Assembly (NCBI RefSeq): GCF_000430805.1
Contig: NZ_AUMS01000016.1
Coordinates: 29,855 to 93,854 of the forward strand
Length of the DNA: 64,000 nt
Direction: 5' to 3'
Source of the DNA: Chitinilyticum aquatile DSM 21506
GTDB taxonomy: Bacteria; Pseudomonadota; Gammaproteobacteria; Burkholderiales; Chitinibacteraceae
Shown here: positions 53,328-64,000 of the stretch, piece after piece
Position numbering within the stretch: position 1 is the stretch's first letter
How the letters are laid out: each line of letters begins with the position of its first letter
Notes under the pieces: model-generated
What the model was told of the DNA's origin: nothing
Seen by the model: the letters and a program-made list of their open reading frames with translations, nothing else
The model's database searches: none
Program-made: the position numbers and the translations under genes

Positions 53328-54683
53328 TCAGGCCGGCACCTTCGGCAGGCGTGCCAGTGCAGCCACAATCGCCTCTTCCGGGTAGGCGTAGTCTTCCAGT
53401 TGGCCGCTGAAATATTTGTCGTAGCTCGCCATGTCGAAGTGGCCGTGGCCGGAGAGGTTGAAGAACAGCACCTTGGCTTCGCCCGCCTCCTTGCAGCGCT
53501 GTGCCTCGTCGAGGCAGGCACGGATGGCATGGCAGGATTCCGGCGCGGGGATGATGCCCTCCGCGCGCGCAAAGGTGACGCCCGCTTCGAAGGTGGCGAG
53601 TTGCGGTACAGCCACGGCCTCGATCAGTTTTTCGTGGTAAAGCTGGCTGACCAGCGTGCTGGCGCCGTGGTAGCGCAGGCCACCGGCGTGGATCGACGGT
53701 GGCATGAAATCATGCCCAAGTGTGTACTGCTTCATCAACGGCGTGAGGCCGACGGTATCGCCGAAGTCGTAGGCGTAATGGCCGCGCGTCAGGCTAGGGC
53801 AGGAGGCCGGTTCGACGGCGACGAGGCGCACATCACTGCCGGCAGCCTTGTCGGCGAGGAAAGGGAAGGCCACGCCGCCGAAATTCGAGCCACCGCCACA
53901 CGGCGCGAAAATCATGTCCGGGTATTCGCCGGCCATCTCGAACTGTTTCTTTGCCTCCAGCCCGATCACGGTCTGGTGCAGCAGCACATGGTTGAGTACC
54001 GAGCCAAGACCATAGTTGGTGTCGGCGCGCGACGCGGCTTCTTCCACTGCCTCGGCAATCGCCAGTCCCAGCGAGCCGGGGTTGTTCGGGTCTTTGGCCA
54101 GCGCATCGCGGCCGCTGGCGGTTTCCATGCTCGGGCTGGCCAGCACGGTTGCGCCCCAGGCCTGCATCATCGAGCGGCGGAAGGGCTTTTGCTGGTAGCT
54201 CACTTTCACCATATAGATGCGCACGTCGATGCCGAACATCTGGCCGGCGAGTGCCAGCGAGCTGCCCCATTGTCCGGCGCCAGTTTCGGTCGTCATGCGG
54301 GTGACGCCTTCCTGCTTGTTGTAATACGCCTGTGCGATTGCCGAATTGAGCTTGTGCGAGCCGGCCGGGCTGGCGCCTTCGTACTTGTAATAGATGTGGG
54401 CCGGTGTGCCCAGCGCGGCTTCCAGGCGGTGGGCGCGCACGAGGCAGGTCGGGCGCCACATCTGATAAATCTCGCGCACCGGTTCGGGGATGGGAATCCA
54501 GCGCTCGCGGCTGACTTCCTGCTCGATGACTGCATTCGGGAAAATGGCCGATAGCGCATCCGGGCCAATGGCTTGGCCATCCGGCCCCAGCACCGGCGCG
54601 GGCGCATTGGGCATATCGGCGACGACGTTGTACCAATGCGTCGGGATGTCAGATTCGGGTAACCAAAATTTGGTCTGTGGCAT
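53328..54683 (-). CDS. TrpB-like PLP-dependent enzyme (TrpB2)
   Basis: 451 aa, longer than standard TrpB (about 400), as in the TrpB2 class. The PLP lysine is in GASPAGSHKLNSA and the phosphate loop is CGGGSNFGG. The indole/serine-site stretch is TTETGAGQWGSSLALAG. It converts indole and serine to tryptophan in vitro in known TrpB2 enzymes, without a TrpA partner. No trpA is adjacent, which supports this class. Confidence 0.93.
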   Translation of the reverse strand: MPQTKFWLPESDIPTHWYNVVADMPNAPAPVLGPDGQAIGPDALSAIFPNAVIEQEVSRERWIPIPEPVREIYQMWRPTCLVRAHRLEAALGTPAHIYYKYEGASPAGSHKLNSAIAQAYYNKQEGVTRMTTETGAGQWGSSLALAGQMFGIDVRIYMVKVSYQQKPFRRSMMQAWGATVLASPSMETASGRDALAKDPNNPGSLGLAIAEAVEEAASRADTNYGLGSVLNHVLLHQTVIGLEAKKQFEMAGEYPDMIFAPCGGGSNFGGVAFPFLADKAAGSDVRLVAVEPASCPSLTRGHYAYDFGDTVGLTPLMKQYTLGHDFMPPSIHAGGLRYHGASTLVSQLYHEKLIEAVAVPQLATFEAGVTFARAEGIIPAPESCHAIRACLDEAQRCKEAGEAKVLFFNLSGHGHFDMASYDKYFSGQLEDYAYPEEAIVAALARLPKVPA

Positions 54684-54794
54684 GGCGAAGCTCCGGAGGC
54701 TGATTAATCGGATGATCTTAGCGGAGCAAGGTAGTCTGGCTTTGATCGACTACAAATTTTGCTGTCATGATGTATGCTGGTGTGTCTGTCTTCT

Positions 54795-54843
54795 GGGTAT
54801 ATGCTTGGAGCCTTTCATTGTTAATGCTTGGCTGGATATACCC
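54795..54843. repeat. 49-bp dispersed palindrome, copy 10 (thiC/TrpB2 gap)
   Basis: Left arm GGGTATATGCTTGGAGCC; complemented right arm GGGTATATCCAGCC. It starts and ends with an exact GGGTATAT/ATATACCC pair. It lies just beyond the thiC terminator. Confidence 0.75.
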
Positions 54844-54846
54844 ATA

Positions 54847-54880
54847 AAAAGGCTGCGTTGTAAAAACAACGCAGCCTTTT
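54847..54880 (-). terminator. Rho-independent terminator of thiC
   Basis: A perfect 15-bp stem with arms AAAAGGCTGCGTTGT and ACAACGCAGCCTTTT and a 4-base loop; on the minus strand the stem ends in a T-run. It lies 46 bp after the thiC stop. Confidence 0.9.
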
Positions 54881-54925
54881 CAGGTTTTACAGCCACCCAC
54901 TTGCAGGCAGGTGTTGGTTCGGTAA

Positions 54926-56996
<2,071 letters not shown>

Positions 56997-57095
56997 CGAT
57001 TGATGTGTGTAGAGCTTAAAGACTTATGGGATAATTGCAAGTCAAATCCGGCCGCTGGCCGCCTGATATTCGTAAGCCTTGAGGTTGAGCAAAAA

Positions 57096-57743
57096 ATGGA
57101 TTGGGAACGCGCCCGCTACCTGATGGTAGAGCAACAGATTCGCCCCTGGAACGTCACCGACCAGAAGGTTCTGCAACGTTTTCTGGATGTAAAGCGCGAG
57201 GACTTCGTTCCCGCCGACAAACGCGAACTGGCGCTTGCCGATATCGAGCTGCCGGTAGGTGATGGTGCCCGTATGCTGGCGCCGAAGATCGAAGCGCGCT
57301 TCCTGCAGGAAGCCGCCATCAAGCCAACAGACCGCGTGCTGGTCGTTGGTGCGACGACCGGATATCTGGTGGCGCTGGCGGCAGGGCTAGGACAGGAAGT
57401 GTATGGCATCGAGCAGAATGCGAGTCTGGTCCAGTTTGCCAATGCGGCACTGACCAAGGCCGGAGTCAAAAACGCCCAAGTGCAGCAGGGTTCTGCGGCA
57501 GATGGACAGGCAGGACTGGCGCCGTTTGATGTGATTCTGGTGAGCGGCTCTGTGGCTGATGTACCGGCGCCACTGCTGACCCAGCTGGGCGCATCCGGCC
57601 GACTAATCCTGGTGACCGGTGCAGAGCCCAGCATGAGTGCCTGCCGCGTGACGAAGTCTCCGGATGGAGTCAGTTCCACGCAGAAGCTGTTTGAATACAA
57701 TCTGCCAGCCCTGTTACCGGAAACCGTGGCATTTGCATTCTGA
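57096..57743 (+). CDS. Protein-L-isoaspartate O-methyltransferase family protein
   Basis: About 215 aa. It opens with ERARYLMVEQQIRPWNV, and the SAM motif is VLVVGATTGYLVALAAGLG. The isoaspartate-pocket region LPVGDGARMLAPKIEARFLQ is divergent from E. coli Pcm, so the substrate is uncertain. The ATG at 57096 (MDWERARYL) fits the family; the frame runs back to 57000. It is divergent from thiC. Confidence 0.88.
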   Translation: MDWERARYLMVEQQIRPWNVTDQKVLQRFLDVKREDFVPADKRELALADIELPVGDGARMLAPKIEARFLQEAAIKPTDRVLVVGATTGYLVALAAGLGQEVYGIEQNASLVQFANAALTKAGVKNAQVQQGSAADGQAGLAPFDVILVSGSVADVPAPLLTQLGASGRLILVTGAEPSMSACRVTKSPDGVSSTQKLFEYNLPALLPETVAFAF

Positions 57744-57771
57744 CCGGTTCAGGCATTTAACGCTGTGAGTG

Positions 57772-57805
57772 CTGGCATGTCCGCAAGGCATGCCAGTTCG
57801 CTTTT
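57772..57805 (+). terminator. Probable terminator after the Pcm-like gene
   Basis: CTGGCATG and CATGCCAG pair across 9 bases, followed by TTCGCTTTT. It lies 29 bp after the stop and just ahead of a glycosyltransferase gene. Confidence 0.5.
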
Positions 57806-57816
57806 GGAGTGGTGTT

Positions 57817-58599
57817 GTGGCGAATCCCCTTGCGAAATGCTCCGTAGGCTTGGTGATCTACCGGACCCCCGTTGCAGAATTGCTGCCTCTGTTTGATCTT
57901 CTGGCCGGAGATGGCGCCATTGCGGAAGTGCTGGTGTTTGACAATCAGGGTGATGTGAACCTGAGGGAAGAAGTGACGCGGCGAGGTTGGTTTTATGGCT
58001 GTGCAGGGCGGAATCTTGGTTTTGGTGCAGGGCACAATCGACTTCTGGCAAATGTCAGTCTGGAAAAGAGCTCCTTTCACCTCATTCTTAATCCGGATGT
58101 CACTTGGCCGAGCAGTCCGTTGCCAGTACTGCTCAGTTTTCTGACTGCTCATCCGGAGTGCGGCGCTGTGATGCCGGATGTTCGCAATGAAGATGGTTCA
58201 CGCCAGTTTCTGGCAAAACGCTTGCCAAGCCCCCTCATTCTCTTTGGCAGGCGCTTCCTGCCGAAGTTTGAGTGGCTGAGGTGCCGCATCGCGCATTATG
58301 AGATGCGTGACGAAAGCTTCAGCTCTCCGACCCCCGTTCCGCTTATTTCCGGATGCTGCATGCTGGCACGGACAGAAGTGCTCAAGAAGCTAAAGGGGTT
58401 TGACGAGCGCTACTTCCTTTATCTTGAGGACTACGACTTGTGCCGGCGTATTGCACAAGCCGGATATACTCTGGTCATGAATCCGGATGTACATATAGTG
58501 CATGGCCACGGGCAGGCATCCTATCGCTGGGGCAGGGCTTTGCTGCTGCATCTGACTTCTGCAGTGAAGTACTTCAACCGCTGGGGCTGGCGTAACTGA
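57817..58599 (+). CDS. Family 2 glycosyltransferase (rhamnosyltransferase-like)
   Basis: About 260 aa. It has a GT-A fold: VGLVIYRTP at the N-terminus, VLVFDNQGD, GRNLGFGAGHNRLL and the DxD-position HLILNPDVTW. These are followed by GFDERYFLYLEDYDLCRRIAQAGY, typical of WbbL-type rhamnosyltransferases. It probably adds a sugar, plausibly rhamnose made by the rfb genes nearby, to a lipid-linked glycan. The GTG at 57817 has GGAG 7 bases upstream; the frame to 57769 overlaps the hairpin and is less likely. Confidence 0.88.
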   Translation: MANPLAKCSVGLVIYRTPVAELLPLFDLLAGDGAIAEVLVFDNQGDVNLREEVTRRGWFYGCAGRNLGFGAGHNRLLANVSLEKSSFHLILNPDVTWPSSPLPVLLSFLTAHPECGAVMPDVRNEDGSRQFLAKRLPSPLILFGRRFLPKFEWLRCRIAHYEMRDESFSSPTPVPLISGCCMLARTEVLKKLKGFDERYFLYLEDYDLCRRIAQAGYTLVMNPDVHIVHGHGQASYRWGRALLLHLTSAVKYFNRWGWRN

Positions 58600-58669
58600 T
58601 GCTGCAATGTGAAGTATTTTGAAGGCAGGCGCTGTGCTTTTGCGATAAAATTCCCCGCTGCAATCAAGC

Positions 58670-59803
58670 TTGCGACTTTCTGTGAATATACTTTACTTTT
58701 TGTCTGCGTTTTTTGTAAGTTTTGTTGTGTGCCTTTTTCTGGTGCGCTTCCGGCACGCACATGCTCACTTGACTGCGGACAATGATCTGGATGGGGCTCA
58801 GAAGTTCCACGCCTTCGCTGTTCCTCGTGTCGGCGGCTTGGCGCTCCTGCTTGCATTGCTGCTAGATATTCCGTTGGTTTACCTTTTTGATGGCGCCTCG
58901 CTGGGCGGGGCATTCGCCTTGCTGCTCGCGAGTGCATTTCCCGCATTTGCTGGCGGTATGGCTGAAGATATCCTCAAGATTGGCCTTATCAAAACACGGC
59001 TCTTTGCCATGGTGGTCTCATGCCTGCTCCTCATCGCTTTACTGGGGTGGCTGATTATTCGCACCGATATGGCCATCGTGGATTGGCTTGTGCAATATCA
59101 CTGGCTGGCTGTCATTGTCACGGTTGCCGCCATTCTCGGCATCATCAACGCCTTCAACCTCATTGATGGTTACAACGGATTGAGCAGTGCGGTGGGCATG
59201 ATCATGCTGGCTTCGCTGAGCTACGTGGCCTTTAAGGTTGGCGACCGTCTTGTGATGGTTGCCGCTGTAAGCATGATCGGCGCCTGTCTCGGATTCACCT
59301 TGTGGAACTGGCCACGTGGGCTGATTTTTCTCGGCGACGGTGGTGCTTACACGCTGGGCTTCTGGCTGGCTGCGCTTGCGATTGCAATTGTAATGCGCAA
59401 TCCTTCCGTCTCGCCGTGGTACTCCTCTGTGCTGCTGCTTTACCCAATCGTTGAGACTATTTTTACCATACAGCGCCGCCTTGACCGCAAGGCACACCCC
59501 GGCATGCCGGATGCTGCCCACCTGCACCAGTTGATCTACAAACGCATGATGCGCTGGGCTGTTGGCAGCTCCTGTCCGGAAGAGCGCACCATGCGCAACA
59601 GCATGACTTCCCCTTACCTGTGGTTTTTTGCCTCCCTTTCGGTGGTGCCTGCAACCCTGTTATGGCACTCAACACTCGGGCTGCAAATTACCGCCATCTG
59701 TTTTGTGATCGGCTATCTCTGGCTTTATCGCTGCATTACGCGGTTCAAAACGCCGAAATGGCTGGTTTATCGGAAAACGTCTAGAAAATCCCGAGAGGTT
59801 TGA
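58670..59803 (+). CDS. MraY/WecA-family polyprenyl-phosphate sugar-1-phosphate transferase
   Basis: About 377 aa with ten or so membrane helices. Cytoplasmic-loop motifs are [27 protein letters not shown] (the DDxxK position as AEDILK), [29 protein letters not shown] and the His-rich loop [17 protein letters not shown]. It links a sugar phosphate to undecaprenyl phosphate to start O-antigen or similar glycan synthesis. The start is uncertain: TTG 58670 or GTG 58682. It ends 4 bp before rfbB. Confidence 0.92.
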   Translation: MRLSVNILYFLSAFFVSFVVCLFLVRFRHAHAHLTADNDLDGAQKFHAFAVPRVGGLALLLALLLDIPLVYLFDGASLGGAFALLLASAFPAFAGGMAEDILKIGLIKTRLFAMVVSCLLLIALLGWLIIRTDMAIVDWLVQYHWLAVIVTVAAILGIINAFNLIDGYNGLSSAVGMIMLASLSYVAFKVGDRLVMVAAVSMIGACLGFTLWNWPRGLIFLGDGGAYTLGFWLAALAIAIVMRNPSVSPWYSSVLLLYPIVETIFTIQRRLDRKAHPGMPDAAHLHQLIYKRMMRWAVGSSCPEERTMRNSMTSPYLWFFASLSVVPATLLWHSTLGLQITAICFVIGYLWLYRCITRFKTPKWLVYRKTSRKSREV

Positions 59804-59807
59804 TTTC

Positions 59808-60866
59808 ATGATTCTGGTTACAGGAGGCGCCGGCTTTATCGGCGCCAATTTCGTTCTGGATTGGCTGGCTGGCTCTGATGAGCCTGTGATCAACCTCGAC
59901 AAGCTGACCTATGCCGGCAATCTCGATACACTGAAATCACTTGATGGCGATGGGCGGCACTTATTCGTCCGTGGCGATATCGGAGATCGCGAACTGCTCG
60001 GACGCCTGCTTACTGAGCATGCGCCGCGTGCAGTCATCAATTTTGCAGCCGAATCGCATGTTGATCGCTCGATTCATGGGCCGGGCGATTTCATACATAC
60101 CAATGTGGTGGGCACCTTCAACCTTCTGGAAAGTGTGCGCGCCTACTGGAATGACCTGGCTGCTGATGAAAAGGAAGCTTTCCGCTTTCTGCATGTTTCC
60201 ACTGACGAAGTCTATGGCACGCTTGAAGCCAGCGACCCACCCTTTGCTGAAACAAACCGCTACGAGCCGAACAGCCCATATTCGGCAAGCAAGGCCGCCA
60301 GCGACCACCTCGTGCGCGCATGGCATCACACCTATGGCTTGCCGGTGCTGACGACCAACTGCTCGAACAACTACGGCCCATACCACTTTCCGGAAAAACT
60401 GATTCCACTGGTGATCCTTAATGCACTGGCCGGCAAGTCGCTGCCGATTTATGGCGATGGCCAGCAAATTCGCGACTGGCTGTATGTGAAAGATCACTGT
60501 GCGGCCATCCGGCGCGTACTGGAAGCGGGCAGGCTTGGTGAGACCTACAACGTAGGAGGCTGGAACGAAAAAGCCAATGTGGATGTGGTAAATACCATCT
60601 GCAGCTTGCTGGACGAATTGCGACCACGGGTGGATGGCAAGGGCTATGCCGAGCAGATTACTTATGTCACTGATCGCCCGGGGCATGATCGGCGTTATGC
60701 GATTGATGCGACCAAACTCTCGCAGGAGCTGGGCTGGAAACCGGCAGAAACCTTCGAGTCTGGCATCCGTAAAACGGTGGGATGGTATCTGGCAAATCAG
60801 GACTGGATTCAGAATGTGACTTCCGGCGCTTATCGCGAATGGGTATCCACCCAGTACGGAGTGTAA
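59808..60866 (+). CDS. rfbB: dTDP-glucose 4,6-dehydratase
   Basis: 352 aa, a short-chain dehydrogenase of extended type. The NAD site is [13 protein letters not shown], and [11 protein letters not shown] follows. The catalytic Thr and acid/base pair lie in HVSTDEVYG, and YxxxK is in [17 protein letters not shown]. It performs the second step of dTDP-L-rhamnose synthesis. It heads rfbBDAC, with rfbD starting 2 bp after its stop. Confidence 0.97.
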   Translation: MILVTGGAGFIGANFVLDWLAGSDEPVINLDKLTYAGNLDTLKSLDGDGRHLFVRGDIGDRELLGRLLTEHAPRAVINFAAESHVDRSIHGPGDFIHTNVVGTFNLLESVRAYWNDLAADEKEAFRFLHVSTDEVYGTLEASDPPFAETNRYEPNSPYSASKAASDHLVRAWHHTYGLPVLTTNCSNNYGPYHFPEKLIPLVILNALAGKSLPIYGDGQQIRDWLYVKDHCAAIRRVLEAGRLGETYNVGGWNEKANVDVVNTICSLLDELRPRVDGKGYAEQITYVTDRPGHDRRYAIDATKLSQELGWKPAETFESGIRKTVGWYLANQDWIQNVTSGAYREWVSTQYGV

Positions 60867-60868
60867 GC

Positions 60869-61771
60869 ATGGCTTTTCCGAAAATACTCGTCACCGGCGC
60901 GGCTGGCCAGGTGGGATTCGAGCTGCAACGAAGTCTTGCCGTGCTTGGCGAGATAATCGCAGTGGATCGCTACGAGTGCGATCTGAGTGATCCTGACGCC
61001 ATTCGTGCTCTACTGACACGGGTCCAGCCGGATGTCATAGTCAATCCGGCTGCATACACGGCGGTTGACAAGGCGGAAGGCGAGCCGGAACTGGTGCATG
61101 CCATCAATGCCGGCGCGCCTGCCGAGTTCGCCCGCTGGGCTGCTGAGTGCGGAGTGCTGCTGGTGCATTACTCCACGGATTATGTGTTCGATGGGGGTAA
61201 AGATGGCTGGTACACCGAAGAGGATGTGCCAAATCCACGGTCAGTGTATGGCAAAACCAAGCTGGCAGGTGAAAATGCCATACGCGTCAGCGGCTGCCGC
61301 CATCTCATATTCCGCACCAGCTGGGTGTATGGCGCGCACGGAAACAATTTCCTCAAAACCATGCTGCGACTAATGCAGGAGCGCGATGCGGTGAACGTGG
61401 TCGCCGACCAGATCGGCGCACCGACTTCGGCGGCCTTGCTGGCAGACATTACCGCACAGATTATTGCCCGCTATCTGCATGCGGATCTGCCTATTGTATT
61501 CCCCTTTGGTACGTATCATCTGGTCGCCGAGGGGGTAACCAGTTGGCATGGGTATGCGCTGGAAGCTAATGATAATGCTAGGCTTCATGGGTATACCCTC
61601 AAGTGTACTGCCGAGACGATTGCGCCCATTCCGACCAGCGCATACCCGCTGCCTGCTCCGCGCCCGGCGAATTCTCGCCTCGATACCAGCAAGCTGCAAA
61701 GCACATTCAATCTGCGCCTGCCGCCTTGGCAGGTAGGTGTGCAGCAGGTAATGACCCTGCTTGCCAAGTGA
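60869..61771 (+). CDS. rfbD: dTDP-4-dehydrorhamnose reductase
   Basis: About 300 aa. The NAD(P) site is [16 protein letters not shown]; then [28 protein letters not shown], the catalytic YxxxK in [13 protein letters not shown], and [20 protein letters not shown]. It performs the last step of dTDP-L-rhamnose synthesis. I chose the ATG at 60869, 2 bp after rfbB. Bases 61550-61598, coding [16 protein letters not shown], form a 49-bp palindrome of the dispersed family; the overall length is normal, so the gene looks intact. Confidence 0.97.
   Translation: MAFPKILVTGAAGQVGFELQRSLAVLGEIIAVDRYECDLSDPDAIRALLTRVQPDVIVNPAAYTAVDKAEGEPELVHAINAGAPAEFARWAAECGVLLVHYSTDYVFDGGKDGWYTEEDVPNPRSVYGKTKLAGENAIRVSGCRHLIFRTSWVYGAHGNNFLKTMLRLMQERDAVNVVADQIGAPTSAALLADITAQIIARYLHADLPIVFPFGTYHLVAEGVTSWHGYALEANDNARLHGYTLKCTAETIAPIPTSAYPLPAPRPANSRLDTSKLQSTFNLRLPPWQVGVQQVMTLLAK
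61550..61598. repeat. 49-bp palindrome of the dispersed family inside rfbD
   Basis: Left arm GGGTATGCGCTGGAAGCT and complemented right arm GGGTATACCCATGAAGCC, exactly 49 bp end to end. The arms share GGGTAT and, six bases on, GAAGC, as in the intergenic copies at 15764 and 38615. It is in a coding region between conserved blocks. Confidence 0.55.
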
Positions 61772-61790
61772 CATCCGGGAAAAGACAAAC

Positions 61791-62675
61791 ATGAATAATC
61801 GCAAAGGTATCATCCTCGCCGGAGGTTCCGGCACCCGGCTTTATCCGGCGACCATCGCGGTCAGCAAGCAACTGCTGCCGATTTACGACAAGCCGATGAT
61901 CTACTACCCGCTCACCACACTCATGCTGGCGGGCATCCGTGAAATCCTGATCATCTCAACCCCGCAGGACACGCCACGCTTCGAGCAGCTGCTCGGTGAT
62001 GGCCGCCAGTGGGGTATTTCACTCAAGTACGCAGTCCAGCCCAGTCCGGATGGATTGGCTCAAGCCTTTATTATCGGTGAGGATTTCATCGGTGATGACA
62101 ATGTTGCATTGGTTCTCGGTGACAACATCTTCTATGGGCACGAATTCGCCGAATTGTTGCAGGATGCCGCCGCAAAGCAGGTAGGCGCCAGCGTGTTTGC
62201 CTACCATGTGCATGATCCCGAGCGCTATGGCGTGGTAGATTTTGACAAGGCAGGTAATGCTCTATCTATTGAAGAAAAGCCCGCACAGCCGAAATCGAAC
62301 TATGCCGTGACCGGTCTTTATTTCTACGACAATGCTGTTGTCGACATCGCCAAAGGTATTAAACCCTCGCTGCGTGGCGAACTGGAAATTACCGATGTGA
62401 ATGGTGAATATCTCAAGCGCGGAACTCTCGATGTAAAGACCATGGGGCGTGGCTTTGCCTGGCTGGACACGGGGACACACGAGTCCATGCTGGAAGCAAG
62501 TCTTTTTATCCAGACTATCGAGCAGCGGCAGGGATTGAAAGTTGCCAGTCCTGAAGAAGTGGCATATCGGCAGCAATGGATTGGTGTCGCGCAACTTGTT
62601 GAATTGGCGCAGCCGCTCAAAAAAACAGGCTATGGCCAATATTTGCTCCGGCTCACCAAAGAAACCCTGCGTTGA
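61791..62675 (+). CDS. rfbA: Glucose-1-phosphate thymidylyltransferase
   Basis: About 294 aa. The nucleotidyltransferase signature is [21 protein letters not shown]; other sites are [40 protein letters not shown] and [17 protein letters not shown]. It catalyses the first step, glucose-1-phosphate plus dTTP to dTDP-glucose. The ATG at 61791 is preferred; the frame to 61761 overlaps rfbD. Confidence 0.97.
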   Translation: MNNRKGIILAGGSGTRLYPATIAVSKQLLPIYDKPMIYYPLTTLMLAGIREILIISTPQDTPRFEQLLGDGRQWGISLKYAVQPSPDGLAQAFIIGEDFIGDDNVALVLGDNIFYGHEFAELLQDAAAKQVGASVFAYHVHDPERYGVVDFDKAGNALSIEEKPAQPKSNYAVTGLYFYDNAVVDIAKGIKPSLRGELEITDVNGEYLKRGTLDVKTMGRGFAWLDTGTHESMLEASLFIQTIEQRQGLKVASPEEVAYRQQWIGVAQLVELAQPLKKTGYGQYLLRLTKETLR

Positions 62676-62709
62676 TTATTTGATTTTTCAATGAAGCCTG
62701 AAGCCTCCA

Positions 62710-62759
62710 GGGTGTATTTACTCCTGAGCATTGTTATTGTGGGTTATAAGGAATATCCC
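62710..62759. repeat. Dispersed palindrome, copy 11 (rfbA/rfbC gap)
   Basis: Left end GGGTGTATTTACTCCTGAGC; complemented right end GGGATATTCCTTATAACCC; about 50 bp. The right arm contains the AAGGAA that serves as the rfbC ribosome binding site. Confidence 0.5.
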
Positions 62760-62760
62760 T

Positions 62761-63312
62761 GTGAATGTAATCGATACCGAAATTCCTGATGTCAAGATTA
62801 TCGAGCCGCGTGTTTTTGGTGATGATCGAGGATACTTTTACGAGAGTTTCAATCAGCAGCACTTCAACGCAGCCATCGGGCGCGAGGTCCAGTTTGTGCA
62901 GGACAATCACTCTCGTTCGGTGCAGGGAGTCTTGCGCGGACTGCATTACCAGCTGACCCCGCATCCGCAGGGCAAGCTGGTGCGCTGCACGCTCGGCGAA
63001 GTATTTGATGTGGCGGTGGATTTGCGCCAGTCATCTCCGACTTTTGGTAAATGGGTTGGCGTATCACTGAGTGCCGAAAACAAGCGCCAGCTCTGGATTC
63101 CTGAAGGCTTTGCCCATGGGTTTCTCGTTGTCAGTGATGTCGCGGAGTTTCTCTACAAAACAACCGACTTCTGGCATCCGGAACTTGATCGTTCGCTGAA
63201 TTGGGCTGATCCGCATATCGCCATTGACTGGCCTCTTGCAGGCGGTGTGCCGATACTGGCACAAAAAGATGCAGCAGCTTCTTTCTGGAGTGATGCCGCT
63301 TTCTACTTGTAG
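62761..63312 (+). CDS. rfbC: dTDP-4-dehydrorhamnose 3,5-epimerase
   Basis: About 183 aa, a cupin-fold enzyme. The catalytic His is in QGVLRGLHYQ, and Tyr/Asp sites lie in WIPEGFAHGFLV and the DPHIAIDWPL tail. It performs the third step of dTDP-L-rhamnose synthesis. The GTG at 62761 has AAGGA about 8 bases upstream, inside a dispersed palindrome; the open frame to 62731 is not supported. It completes rfbBDAC. Confidence 0.96.
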   Translation: MNVIDTEIPDVKIIEPRVFGDDRGYFYESFNQQHFNAAIGREVQFVQDNHSRSVQGVLRGLHYQLTPHPQGKLVRCTLGEVFDVAVDLRQSSPTFGKWVGVSLSAENKRQLWIPEGFAHGFLVVSDVAEFLYKTTDFWHPELDRSLNWADPHIAIDWPLAGGVPILAQKDAAASFWSDAAFYL

Positions 63313-63397
63313 AGTTTTCCGTGCCGGGTTTTAGTAGCCGAAGGTTCACCATCGTTTGGCGTTTGTGGGGGTATATGAATTTTGGATTTGTTGTTAG

Positions 63398-64000
63398 CTA
63401 GATGTCCAGTCCCGCTCGATTGATTACACGCTTTTTGAATAACTCTGGCCTTTGCTGCTGCCACTGCTTCATCGCTTGAAGGGGGGATTGGTGCTGTAGC
63501 GCCCGCTGTGGCAAATGCTGGTTATTAGAGCCAGACATAACGCGTCAGCGTCTGCGCCAGATCCTCCGCCGAGTCGAAGCGGTGCGTGGCCAGCACCTCG
63601 CTGATCCGGCCATTGAAGCGCTCCACCATCCCATTCGTTTGCGGATGGCGTGGTCTCGTCAGGCGATGTTCGATGCCCAGTGCGGCACACAGCCGGTCGA
63701 ACTCATGTTCGCCACTGGCCTGCTTTTGCTTATTGAACAGCCGATCCGTGAACTCGCTGCCGCCGTCTTGTGCGGCCGGATCTGCACGAATACCCAGCGG
63801 GTGGCACGATCAATCGCAACAAACAGATAGCGTCGCGCCGTTTCATCCGGCATATGCGGCAGGTACTTCACATCCACATGCACAAACCCGGGTTCATACG
63901 CTTTGAACGGTTTCCCCTTGACCGGGCATGCCGGTGGCTCGAGGTCCCGCAGACGACTGACGCCATGGCGGGCCAGGCAACAGCCAAGGCCGGCTCGCGA
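63398..64000 (-). pseudogene. Decayed IS481-family transposase (runs past window end)
   Basis: Reading from 64000 downwards: LARHGVSRLRDLEPPACPVKG, then HVDVKYLPHMPDETARRYLFVAIDRATRWVFVQI with the first catalytic Asp. Near 63762 the frame jumps and about 30 residues carrying the second Asp are missing. The next frame resumes SEFTDRLF, then EHEFDRLCAALGIEHRLTRP and NGMVERFNGRISEVLATHRF. Near 63528 an extra A breaks YVWLYN into YVWL-stop. The remainder, HLPQRALQHQSPLQAMKQW, is in a third frame and ends at 63398. It is not functional as it stands. Confidence 0.85.

Noticed and set aside
15764..54843. Reading the 49-bp palindromes as ordinary Rho-independent terminators
   Set aside because: Most lack a T-run on either side, some lie in divergent promoter regions, and separate strong terminators exist next to several of them.

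Overview
This is a contiguous stretch of bacterial chromosome, GC-rich and densely coded, with about 54 genes. Gene content and order point to a betaproteobacterium of the Neisseriales, most like the chitin-degrading Chitinibacteraceae. The evidence is the block topA-smg-dprA-lysM facing def-fmt-htpX-rsmB-DUF4390-ntrY-ntrX-trkA-trkH, the etfBA/etfD pair, and two tandem GH19 chitinases with CBM5/12-type modules and Thr-Pro linkers. The family placement is inference; the gene calls rest on motifs visible in the translations.

Layout. 1-2.6 kb: C-terminal part of an RND pump followed by a TolC-type outer membrane channel. 2.6-5.3 kb: H-NS-like protein and UvrD helicase. 5.3-9.6 kb: fpr and an electron-transfer-flavoprotein set (etfBA divergent from etfD, with a dyad in the shared promoter region). 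9.7-12.8 kb: DUF3302 protein, HlyD-type adaptor and NodT-type outer membrane lipoprotein with no obvious energised pump. 12.9-23.6 kb: minus-strand run trkH, trkA, ntrX, ntrY, DUF4390, rsmB, htpX, fmt, def. 23.8-31.4 kb: plus-strand run LysM protein, dprA, smg, topA, GGDEF-EAL protein, then an HD-GYP protein to 32.9 kb. 33-37.5 kb: two chitinases. 38-42.5 kb: a pseudouridine synthase divergent from a complete siaABCD signalling operon. 42.5-49.4 kb: accessory genes (YdcZ-type DMT protein, copper-associated DUF2946-TonB-periplasmic protein set, GST, ChaA-like antiporter, PilZ protein, DUF6506, AraC regulator). 49.5-57 kb: rlhA, Pit phosphate transporter, TrpB2, thiC with a TPP riboswitch. 57-63.3 kb: Pcm-like protein, two surface-polysaccharide transferases and rfbBDAC (complete dTDP-L-rhamnose synthesis). 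The window ends in a decayed IS481-type transposase.

The most unusual feature is a family of dispersed palindromes, each about 49 bp. The arms read roughly GGGTATnnnnnTGnAGCC and its complement. At least a dozen copies lie in this window, nearly one per longer intergenic gap. One further copy of the same length and design lies inside rfbD, and another carries the likely ribosome binding site of rfbC. They mostly lack T-runs and so do not look like ordinary terminators; they resemble REP/BIME-type elements but match no family I can name.

Other points of interest are an NtrX whose AAA+ domain has lost the Walker A lysine, the Walker B acidic pair and the GAFTGA loop; a 29-bp motif shared upstream of both chitinase genes; the pump-less DUF3302-HlyD-OMF operon; and a likely one-base frameshift in the signal peptide of a copper-associated gene. 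Four c-di-GMP proteins (GGDEF-EAL, HD-GYP, SiaD, PilZ) lie within 20 kb next to the chitinases, which suggests surface attachment and polymer degradation as a lifestyle. No tRNA, rRNA, CRISPR array or replication origin was seen.
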